NCBI GenBank assembly: GCA_027030245.1
Contig: JALVFE010000033.1
Location: 1-63,089 of the forward strand
Origin: Melioribacteraceae bacterium
GTDB lineage: Bacteria > Bacteroidota > Ignavibacteria > Ignavibacteriales > Melioribacteraceae
DNA: 63,089 nucleotides
Direction: 5' to 3'
The first letter of the stretch is position 1. Every line of letters begins with the position of its first letter. The notes below the pieces were generated by a model that searched no databases, was not told where the DNA came from, and saw nothing but the letters and a program-made list of their open reading frames with translations. Below, piece after piece: positions 56,742-63,089 of this stretch. A program made the position numbers and the translations under genes.

Positions 56742-57185
56742 TCTCATTCGGGGACAAGGCATGCCTTGTCCCTAAACCTCTTGAAGAAAAACCAACCCGA
56801 CGGATTTATCCGTGGGATAAGCCATACCGCCGTGGGTCAGCGAATAAGCACAAAAGATAAACCGCAACCGTTTCAACGGTTTTTTATATCACAAAAAAAA
56901 AATTCGCATTCTTTAAACAAAAATATGTTTTTAGCTGTGGAAACCGATAAATCGGTTTCTTTCTTTGAGGTTTTTGTTTCTTAGCCCGCGACTGAAGTCG
57001 CGGGGTTCAATCTTCAACATGAAAAAGTTAAAGATTTAATTGTGTGCTAATTGCACTGATGCCGAAACCTATGCCTCGACATGTTTTAACACAAGGAATT
57101 TCAACGTTGGAGCAAACCATTCCTCCTCAAAAAATTTCCTTGTGGAAAGTGCCACTCCTTTCCACTAATTACCACATGCAAGTTC
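56454..57185 (+). repeat. Duplicated module, copy B (T9SS domain end plus 3' flank)
   Basis: Near-identical to 54264-54925. It differs by a 12-nt net insertion in the coding part (TCCGCCGCAGGCGGA, near 56652) and by an extra block at about 56885-56980 holding another palindrome (AAACCGATAAATCGGTTT, 56941-56958). The shared palindromes recur: the 22-bp one at 56751-56772 and the CCGCGACT/AGTCGCGG stem at 56986-57003. The 619-bp gap to the next gene holds only this. Confidence 0.85.
56512..56534 (+). repeat. Palindromic element inserted in frame in the sorting domain (copy B)
   Basis: The same 23-bp CCTCCCCTTT-GGC-AAAGGGGAGG palindrome as in copy A, 2190 bp downstream, again encoding SPLAKGR within the sorting domain. 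Confidence 0.75.
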
Positions 57186-57360
57186 CGTATCATACATGAT
57201 TTACAAATGCGCAAAATTCATGTTCATTTACTATTGGTAAATCTCAAATTTTACTTTCGGGAAATGTTCTTAACGGTAAGTATCAAAGGCGATGGGGGCT
57301 TGGAAACACTTAAATATTAAAACAATTCATAAATCTTCACGCCGGGTTTTAATTATAATG

Positions 57361-57771
57361 TTATTTGCCGGCTATTTTATTCGTTAATTTCTCAATTACT
57401 CCGCCCCAATATTCTTTCATTTCGTTTCGCTGGTGCAGGTTCAATAATTTTTCTTGATGGATAGCAATTGTCGTTTTTGTTTCATTCCCAATCACCCGAA
57501 TTTGAACCGTTGTCATATTTTTCCAAGTTTTAAGTTTCCAATTAAGCCGGATATGAGAATTTGGTTTAAAAACTCTTACAAACGCAGTGATTCCTTCTTC
57601 GGTTTCAAATTCCTTTTTCAACTCGAGTTCGTTCATTAATTTCCCGAGCCAAATTTTTAACCCGTTACTGGAAAATAGAAAATCCCATACCTTTTCAGTC
57701 GAAACATGTATTGTTCTCCTTATTCCGAATTGAAATCCTACATCTTTCGTTTTTCCTATTTGATTTCCCAT
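57361..57771 (-). CDS. SRPBCC/AHSA1-like domain protein
   Basis: A 136-residue START-like fold protein. The opening GIRRTIHVSTEKVWDFLFSSNGLKIWLG and the closing MKEYWGGVIEKLTNKIAGK helix are typical of AHSA1/SRPBCC proteins, which bind hydrophobic ligands. No catalytic residues are known for this branch. It lies 55 bp before the methyltransferase gene's end and may stand alone. Confidence 0.8.
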   Translation of the reverse strand: MGNQIGKTKDVGFQFGIRRTIHVSTEKVWDFLFSSNGLKIWLGKLMNELELKKEFETEEGITAFVRVFKPNSHIRLNWKLKTWKNMTTVQIRVIGNETKTTIAIHQEKLLNLHQRNEMKEYWGGVIEKLTNKIAGK

Positions 57772-57826
57772 CTTATACTCTAAGTTTTTTAATCAGAATG
57801 AATTCCACTTATTGATTTTAATATAC

Positions 57827-58417
57827 CTATTTCTTCTTAAAATTAATTGTGTAATTTCTTTTACTTCCGTATAGCTTATAAAATTCAAAGCCGTGCTTTC
57901 CCGTTAACGTTTTTACTTCTTCAATTGTTAATCTGTCGGGATCCCCGGGAAGTTCGGAGATTGAGAGAATTCCATCATACTTTAAAATTCTGTAAAATTC
58001 GCTCAAATAATTTTCCTTGTTTTCCACTTCACCCAAAACGGATACAAGAAAAATACGGTCGAATGTTTCGTCTTCGAATTGAAATGAATTTCCGTCGCAT
58101 AAATAATACTCAACGTTCGTTATACCTTTTTTCTCCAGCCGCTTTTTTGAAAGATCGAGCATTTCCTTTTGAATATCGGCTAAAACCAGTTTACCGTTGG
58201 TAAGTATTTTGGCAATAGCTGGACTATAATAACCGGGACCGGGTCCGACCTCCAATACATTCATCCGGTCGGTAAGCTCAAGTCTATTTATTAACTGCTT
58301 CGGCGAAAGAAAAATATTCCTGAGCGGAATCAGTAAAGTAAAAGCATACTGATACGGAAATATCCCTTTCGATACAAATCTTTTGGTTATTTCCGGTTTT
58401 CCCTTTTGCAAACTCAT
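57827..58417 (-). CDS. Class I SAM-dependent methyltransferase (UbiE-like)
   Basis: A 196-residue methyltransferase. Motif I VLEVGPGPGYYSPAIAK (about 54-70), the acidic residue in LVLADIQKEML, and DRIFLVSVLGEV at motif IV are clear. It resembles UbiE/type 11 enzymes; the substrate is unknown. The N-terminal IPLRNIFLSPKQLINRLEL helix is common in small-molecule methyltransferases. Confidence 0.82.
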   Translation of the reverse strand: MSLQKGKPEITKRFVSKGIFPYQYAFTLLIPLRNIFLSPKQLINRLELTDRMNVLEVGPGPGYYSPAIAKILTNGKLVLADIQKEMLDLSKKRLEKKGITNVEYYLCDGNSFQFEDETFDRIFLVSVLGEVENKENYLSEFYRILKYDGILSISELPGDPDRLTIEEVKTLTGKHGFEFYKLYGSKRNYTINFKKK

Positions 58418-58557
58418 ATTAAAAGGTTTTTATTAATAATTGTAGCCGAATACGGAACCCGAATACTTTATGTCACAACAGAGTTTCATGTGAACTGCTA
58501 TGCGCATATTAGCAATCTTCCGGTTAAAGTTTTCATACTTTGTTAGCAACTGACTTT

Positions 58558-59340
58558 TCAAAATGTCTTTTTCATAAAACCACCAAACATCTTAGTGTTC
58601 ATTTTTCTGCTCATCAGATGTTTAGACATCCAATTCATCATATTATTCATAAATCCTGGAGTTACTAATGTTTTCTTACCTATACCATCTATTGCCGATT
58701 TGGCTACCAGGTCAGGGGTCATTAATTTCATAGGCATTCCCGAAAAATCATTGTTAGCTGTCATTTCTGTTTTCGTAAGTCCCGGATTTAATACCAAGAT
58801 ATCAATACCTTTGGATTTTAATTCATAAGCCAATCCTTCTGCTTTTACAATTTCCTGGGCTTTTGTACCTGCGTAAGCGGAAGAATAAGGTGTTCCTATA
58901 AATCCTAACATTGAGGCAGTATATATAATTCCTCCTTTTTTTCTTTTGATCATCCGCTGTCCAAAATGGTGCGTAAGAATTGCTGGCGCTTTTATGTTAA
59001 GATCAATCATTTTTAATTCGTTTTCAATTGAATTTTCAAAGTAATTTCCAATATACATCATTCCGGCATTACTTACCAATAGACCGACTTCCCATCCGTC
59101 GGTAACCTTTTTAATTCCCGTTAAAAAATCAGCTTTAGTTAAATCGGCTTGTACAACTTCTGCGTTTACCTTAAATGTATTTTCAATTTCTTTTGCCAAA
59201 CGTTTTAATCTGTCAATTCTTCTGGCAACTAAAACAACATTTAATCCTTTTTGTGCTAGTTGTTTTGCAAATTCTTCACCTATCCCTGAAGAGGCTCCTG
59301 TTATCAAGGCCCAGGGACCATATTTTTCTTTAAAGTCCAT
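58558..59340 (-). CDS. Short-chain dehydrogenase/reductase
   Basis: A 260-residue SDR. The cofactor motif TGASSGIG (about 14-21) follows WALI, the NAG motif is in VSNAGMMYIG, and the catalytic Tyr-Lys is in SSAYAGTKAQ (about 153-162). It belongs to the DltE/YqjQ-like group acting on lipids or steroids; the substrate is unknown. A TetR operator copy lies just upstream of its start, and the tetR gene is next in line, so the TetR protein probably controls it. Confidence 0.88.
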   Translation of the reverse strand: MDFKEKYGPWALITGASSGIGEEFAKQLAQKGLNVVLVARRIDRLKRLAKEIENTFKVNAEVVQADLTKADFLTGIKKVTDGWEVGLLVSNAGMMYIGNYFENSIENELKMIDLNIKAPAILTHHFGQRMIKRKKGGIIYTASMLGFIGTPYSSAYAGTKAQEIVKAEGLAYELKSKGIDILVLNPGLTKTEMTANNDFSGMPMKLMTPDLVAKSAIDGIGKKTLVTPGFMNNMMNWMSKHLMSRKMNTKMFGGFMKKTF

Positions 59341-59410
59341 AAAGTTCTCCTATTGTTTAAATAACTTAGTTAATTTCATTATCATTTATAATTTTTGTTC
59401 AAAACACAAA

Positions 59411-59430
59411 CATACATACCGGTCGGTATT
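59411..59430 (-). promoter_or_regulatory. TetR operator upstream of the SDR gene
   Basis: Minus strand AATACCGACCGGTATGTATG, centred on ACCGACCGGT. It shares ATACCGACCGGT with the site before the tetR gene, and lies 70-90 bp upstream of the SDR start and just after the tetR stop, so the SDR gene has its own regulated promoter. Confidence 0.7.
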
Positions 59431-59448
59431 ATTATTGGATAAAAAAAA

Positions 59449-60054
59449 TCAAGCCAATGATTTAACATAATTTTGCAATTGTATCATACACTGTTTGAAA
59501 ATATCCGAAGAACCGGATGTTTTTCCTAATCCGAACGCTCCTTCTATAGATGAAACTATAAATAAAGCTGCGCCTCTGCTATTTACATTCCGACTGACAT
59601 TGTTATGTTGTTTCCCTCTTTCCAAAGCATCACTGATAACCGTCACCCATTTATCTATTAAATATTTTAAGCTATTGCGAAAATCTTTGTCAATCGAACT
59701 CATTTCTTGTATCAAATTATTAAGGGGACAACCATATTTTATTTCTTCCGGTGTTAAAGTATCTATTTTCTTTTGAAGAATATCTACAAGTACCGGAACC
59801 GGATCATTCTGTCCGACGAGAGGAGCCATAAATAAGTCATACATCCTTGTACCAATAATTTCCTCAATAACACTAAGCCCTAATTCTTTCTTATTGGAAA
59901 AATGGTGGTATAATGCTCCTTTGGTATGATTTACATTCGCCAATATCCTAGTAAGACTTGCTGATTGAAATCCGTTTACATAGATTTCTTTAAAGGCGGC
60001 TTGCAGAATATCTTTCCTTGTTTTGTCCGGATTATATGTTTCTTTAATTTTCAT
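59449..60054 (-). CDS. TetR/AcrR-family repressor
   Basis: A 201-residue regulator. The N-terminal HTH is clear (KTRKDILQAAFKEIYVNGFQSASLTRIL, with NHTKGALYHHFSNKKELG as recognition segment). The C-terminal ligand domain resembles the AcrR/TetR_C group that senses lipophilic compounds. The ATG at 60054 is chosen over an upstream frame since the operator ends 13 bp before it. It should repress itself and the SDR gene. Confidence 0.9.
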   Translation of the reverse strand: MKIKETYNPDKTRKDILQAAFKEIYVNGFQSASLTRILANVNHTKGALYHHFSNKKELGLSVIEEIIGTRMYDLFMAPLVGQNDPVPVLVDILQKKIDTLTPEEIKYGCPLNNLIQEMSSIDKDFRNSLKYLIDKWVTVISDALERGKQHNNVSRNVNSRGAALFIVSSIEGAFGLGKTSGSSDIFKQCMIQLQNYVKSLA

Positions 60055-60066
60055 AATGCAAATATA

Positions 60067-60086
60067 TACAAACCGGTCGGTATGTA
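60067..60086 (-). promoter_or_regulatory. TetR operator upstream of its own gene
   Basis: Minus strand TACATACCGACCGGTTTGTA, a near-perfect palindrome with the same ATACCGACCGGT core as the site before the SDR gene. Its position next to the start codon suggests autorepression. Confidence 0.75.
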
Positions 60087-60351
60087 CAAATTTTTTTTCA
60101 TTTTTTATTTGGAATACTTTTTTTGAATTCAACGGTTACTAAAAGTTTATAGCTAATGGTCAAAATTAAGAACAGTAGCCCACTGCCGAGCCCAATCATT
60201 TTTACTTATACAAAAGTTTAAGCAGATTTGCACTAATTCTGTTTCACTTACATTTTATGTACATTGTTAGCAATATCTGCCAAATTCAACCTATTTTATT
60301 AACTGACCGGTCTTCACGCATTGAGCGCTAAAGTCAAAGCTGCCGGAAGTC

Positions 60352-60858
60352 TTATTTGTTCTTAAGTGCTTTATACAAGAAATACGGCAACAGCAAAAAG
60401 AAAGGAGCCAAAACTGCAATTAAAAACCATACCCCGAACCCTTCAGCTATTCCGTGTGCGGTTTGAATAGTCCGGTAAATGATGAGACCAAATATCAACA
60501 CAATTAATGTTTTTACCGTTCTTACTAAACGGGTCGCAAACGTATATTGAGTTAGTGCATTCCCTTCCGTGATCCTAACCGGATAATTAAACTTATGCGG
60601 GAATTTATTAAGATAGGTTAACGCAATAAAAATTACGGTTGCAACTACCGGTAAAATCAAAATATTGCTTTTATCCCCGAATCTATCCGCTTCACCGGTT
60701 ATGTTGAAATGAACCGGAATTGTATCCGGCAACCCGGCGTAGTTGATTAGAGTATAAAGCCATACAATCAACAATCCTAACCATCCGGCATATTCCAGAA
60801 TCCTATCGAACCGGGTTAATTCAGGTTTTAATTTTGGTCTCTCGTTTGCCGCTTTCAT
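60352..60858 (-). CDS. DUF1648-domain membrane protein
   Basis: A 168-residue protein with four membrane helices. The segment YAGLPDTIPVHFNITGEADRFGDKS (about 45-69) is the DUF1648 signature, found in SdpI-like and other integral membrane proteins. The function of the short form is unknown. The gap between it and the tetR gene (about 220 bp) holds no gene. Confidence 0.82.
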   Translation of the reverse strand: MKAANERPKLKPELTRFDRILEYAGWLGLLIVWLYTLINYAGLPDTIPVHFNITGEADRFGDKSNILILPVVATVIFIALTYLNKFPHKFNYPVRITEGNALTQYTFATRLVRTVKTLIVLIFGLIIYRTIQTAHGIAEGFGVWFLIAVLAPFFLLLPYFLYKALKNK

Positions 60859-60879
60859 GCTTAAAAATAATTATCTTCG

Positions 60880-61208
60880 TTATAATTTCTTGAAACGGCA
60901 AATTAAAAAAATTCCGTCATAAACGGAAGGTTGTATTTCATCGTAAGGTAAGGGACGATTAAATTCATTGCTGTTAAACATTAGTTTGTAGGCTTCCACG
61001 CCGTCTTTTCGGGTTTTAAGCAAGTTCTTGAATATCCCCAACTTTTTTCCGGTAACATAATTTTGTCTCCGCGTGCGGGAGTACCCTCTGGTGTTGCAAA
61101 AGTTATTTTAATATCATTACCGGTCAGAATTTTCCAAGGTATTGCGGCTTCTGTTGGATCGAAACCATATGAAGGCAAAGGGATTAAAATATTTATATTC
61201 CAAGACAT
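60880..61208 (-). pseudogene. Broken DJ-1/PfpI-family gene (N-terminal half, frameshifted)
   Basis: The first frame gives 75 residues starting MSWNINILIPLPSYGFDPTE, with PWKILTGNDIKITFATPEG, the DJ-1/PfpI opening. It is out of frame after about residue 52. A second frame continues as LGIFKNLLKTRKDGVEAY and then EFNRPLPYDEI, as the family expects, and dies before the catalytic Cys region. The shift falls at an A6 run (coding strand, near 61042-61047); one extra A would mend it. The end is then lost. The start lies 2 bp after the esterase stop (TAACAATG), so the two were once coupled. Confidence 0.65.
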
Positions 61209-61210
61209 TG

Positions 61211-62215
61211 TTAGCGGTTAAGTGTTTTGTTTTTAAAAAAATCCCATACTTCTCTTGTCATTTCAATATCGTGATTTTGTTTATTAAAATAATGTTCAAA
61301 TATGGTTGAATACTGTTCTCTAATACTCGGAGCCGAATGCCCTCCGCCAATAATTTTATACAAAACAACTTCTGTTCCCATTTTTCCGTTTTTATACAAA
61401 AATCTTTGCACAACTCCACCGTCTGTAGTATCTAAATCCGGATAAGTATAAGTTACACGAATGGTATCAGTTTGATTGAATCTAATCCAATAATCAACTG
61501 TTTCACTTGTAGATAAAACGCTCCCATGGTCAGGATTGGGAGGATTACCGATTGTTCCCCCGTTGTATGGCATATGATTATCATCGGTTCCATTCATAAA
61601 CAAAACCGAAATGGGATTGGCCGGGGGATTGCAATCCGAAACAGCAGGCAACGCGGCTGCAACAGATGCTATTGCTGCAATCTTATTGTTTAATTCAATG
61701 CCTAATCTTTGAGCCATAAACCCGCCGTTTGAAGTTCCGGATACATATATACGATTTTGATCAACAGAAAATTCCTTTTCGATTTTATTTATCAATTCGG
61801 CTATAAAGCGAACATCATCAGCATTGGAACTAACATAACAATCTCCGCGGCAATCATTCCACGTCGGTTTATCGTAACTCCCGTTTAATCCTTCGGGATA
61901 TACAACAATAAACTTTTCTTTTCCGGCAAGTTCCATCCACAATTTATACGGAGTTTTATGCCCGCTTTCACCGGTCATATCTTCAATGTATACGCCGCCT
62001 CCGTGCAGTTCAAAAACCAGCGGAACCGGCGATATCCCAATATTCTGCGGAATATAAATTGCATACCGTCTTGATATCCCATCCACCATAATGTTCTTAG
62101 TAAACAAACCGTATTCTTTCACATCATTGTTAACCGGTTTATAACAACTTACATAAAACAGCAATTGAGAGATAACAGCAAAATAAAGCAAATATTTTTT
62201 ATCGATTTTTTTCAT
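61211..62215 (-). CDS. PHB-depolymerase/LpqC-like esterase lipoprotein
   Basis: A 334-residue alpha/beta-hydrolase lipoprotein (lipobox Cys24, YVSCYKP). The LpqC/polyhydroxybutyrate depolymerase pattern is seen: YAIYIPQNI, VFELHGGGVYIEDM (oxyanion region), FIVVYPEGLNG, the nucleophile elbow GTSNGGFMAQRL near 160-171, NGTDDNHMPYNGG (acid) and GGGHSAP (His). It is probably an exported feruloyl-esterase- or PHB-depolymerase-type enzyme. A decayed copy of its middle lies near 25.9 kb. The ATG at 62215 is used; the TTG two codons earlier is possible. Confidence 0.85.
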   Translation of the reverse strand: MKKIDKKYLLYFAVISQLLFYVSCYKPVNNDVKEYGLFTKNIMVDGISRRYAIYIPQNIGISPVPLVFELHGGGVYIEDMTGESGHKTPYKLWMELAGKEKFIVVYPEGLNGSYDKPTWNDCRGDCYVSSNADDVRFIAELINKIEKEFSVDQNRIYVSGTSNGGFMAQRLGIELNNKIAAIASVAAALPAVSDCNPPANPISVLFMNGTDDNHMPYNGGTIGNPPNPDHGSVLSTSETVDYWIRFNQTDTIRVTYTYPDLDTTDGGVVQRFLYKNGKMGTEVVLYKIIGGGHSAPSIREQYSTIFEHYFNKQNHDIEMTREVWDFFKNKTLNR

Positions 62216-62296
62216 AATCAATTTTTCTTACATCTTTGCCAATTGCCGGCAACAGCTTGCATACCCGTATTTACCGATTTATAAAATCAAAACTAT

Positions 62297-62352
62297 GGGT
62301 TTTGTGACTAACTTTACCCTATAAAATTATTTTAAAGCTAATCACAAAACCC
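62297..62352. repeat. Long-armed hairpin between the esterase and the terminal membrane-protein gene
   Basis: GGGTTTTGTGACTA (62297-62310) and TAATCACAAAACCC (62339-62352) are complementary at 13 of 14 positions, with a 28-nt loop. There is no T-run of terminator type. It may be an operator, an attC-like relic or an mRNA structure. Confidence 0.4.
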
Positions 62353-62390
62353 TTAATCATCAGTTAAGCATTATTAGCGGTAGTGATTAT

Positions 62391-62897
62391 TCAATCATCA
62401 TCATTGTGGACTTCTTTTTCATCGCCATTGAATCTTTCATTGTCATTATTAACATTATTTGTCCTTATTTCAGAATGCCTAATTTTTCCGCCTTCATTTC
62501 CAACTTTCGCAATAAGTCCAAATGTTACCAATGAAACCATTAGAGTAATAAGACTCAAAGTTTTTACAAACGATAATTTTTTGATAATTGCGAAAAAGTT
62601 AATTATTGATAGAGTTCCTAAAAGTCCCATTAACCATATTGCTATTTCTGCAAGTTCTTCGTGCTTTTCAATTAGTTGTTCCGAAACTCCTGTTATATGT
62701 TCAACAGTTTCTTCCGCTCCTTCGCCTGTTAGAAATACAGGTATTGTTAAAATAGCCATTATTATAAAAATTATTAATGCTACCTTTTTTATATTGTCAT
62801 TAGTAGCAAATTGACCATAAGCCATAATTCCAATTCCGATTATTGTTCCTACTATTGGGAAATGTGTTAGTATTAAATGCAAATGTATTACGTCCAT
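62391..62897 (-). CDS. DUF2231-like four-helix membrane protein
   Basis: A 168-residue membrane protein. HLHLILTHFPIVGTIIGIGIMAYG at the start, TGEGAEETVEH in the second loop and HEELAEIAIWLMG resemble DUF2231-type proteins, which carry histidines in the membrane. The acidic, Asn-rich tail (NNDNERFNGDEKEVHNDDD) is soluble. The ATG at 62897 is chosen because GGTAAA precedes it; the open frame runs further upstream without a good start. Function is unknown. Confidence 0.7.
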   Translation of the reverse strand: MDVIHLHLILTHFPIVGTIIGIGIMAYGQFATNDNIKKVALIIFIIMAILTIPVFLTGEGAEETVEHITGVSEQLIEKHEELAEIAIWLMGLLGTLSIINFFAIIKKLSFVKTLSLITLMVSLVTFGLIAKVGNEGGKIRHSEIRTNNVNNDNERFNGDEKEVHNDDD

Positions 62898-63089
62898 AAT
62901 TTTACCTTTTTTATTCTTTGTTAATAGTATATTTATTTTCATTCTGAATTGATTAAGTGGTAGGCAAAAAGTCAAACTTAGTTGAAAATATTTTAGAGAG
63001 ACTCCACATAAATTAAGCAACCTTTGATTGATTTAATCCTAATTCAGTTTTTAATGCAGCTCTTAATAAATACAACTTTTTATAATTAT

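Noticed and set aside
61198-61215. attC box GTTAGCGG near 61.2 kb
   Set aside because: It is only the esterase stop codon and the start of the DJ-1 remnant (CGCTAACAATG) with no pairing arm.

Overview
The window looks like a low-GC chromosome segment from the Ignavibacteria/Bacteroidota-Chlorobi group. The main evidence is two secreted proteins that end in a type IX secretion sorting domain of the Ignavibacteria type (core NYPNPFNPTTTIKYSIP), plus several TTG starts, weak Shine-Dalgarno signals and dispersed GC-rich palindromes. I see no rRNA, tRNA or CRISPR array. Names rest on motifs read by eye; no database search was possible.

1-3.9 kb, accessory. The left edge holds the 5' end of an IS3-family element. 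Next to it is a Septu-type defence pair (ptuA ATPase, ptuB HNH nuclease), then a gene with a HEPN-like Rx5H motif that lies exactly between two attC-like imperfect palindromes, as an integron gene cassette would.

3.9-11 kb, mostly ordinary minus-strand genes. A tight six-gene operon runs MscS channel, methyltransferase, HD hydrolase, alpha/beta hydrolase, membrane protein, GH18 chitinase lipoprotein. It is followed by small enzymes, a mono-haem lipoprotein and a DinB-like protein.

11.3-23.4 kb, a complete hydrogen-uptake module on the plus strand. It comprises a His-rich nickel transporter, hypA-B-F-C-D-E, a stand-alone sigma-54 activator, a strong -24/-12 promoter with two upstream direct repeats 22 bp apart, a small HypC-like protein, the small and large [NiFe]-hydrogenase subunits, a cytochrome b and a maturation protease. 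The small subunit carries the six-cysteine signature of oxygen-tolerant group 1 enzymes.

23.5-35 kb, metabolism and stress. This holds an acyl-CoA synthetase, a frameshifted small membrane protein, a decayed esterase fragment, an iron-type ABC transporter operon, a second mono-haem lipoprotein, and katG divergent from an oxyR that keeps both redox cysteines.

35.2-45.5 kb, a plus-strand defence island. It consists of an Eco57I/type IIG-like adenine methyltransferase, an unknown protein plus PIN nuclease, an ImmA/IrrE-type protease plus DUF4411 PIN-like protein, and a PLD-nuclease/SNF2-helicase fusion. I could not match this set to a named system and regard it as the best candidate for something new.

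45.6-57.3 kb holds NhaA, a propeller-type sensor kinase with its response regulator, a pseudo-receiver with Glu in place of the phospho-Asp, and two T9SS-exported proteins whose C-terminal domain and 3' flank are a near-identical duplicated module of about 0.7 kb, including palindromes inserted in frame into coding sequence.

57.3-63.1 kb holds small minus-strand genes: SRPBCC, methyltransferase, an SDR/TetR pair with two matching operators, DUF1648, a broken DJ-1/PfpI gene, a PHB-depolymerase-like lipoprotein and a membrane protein.
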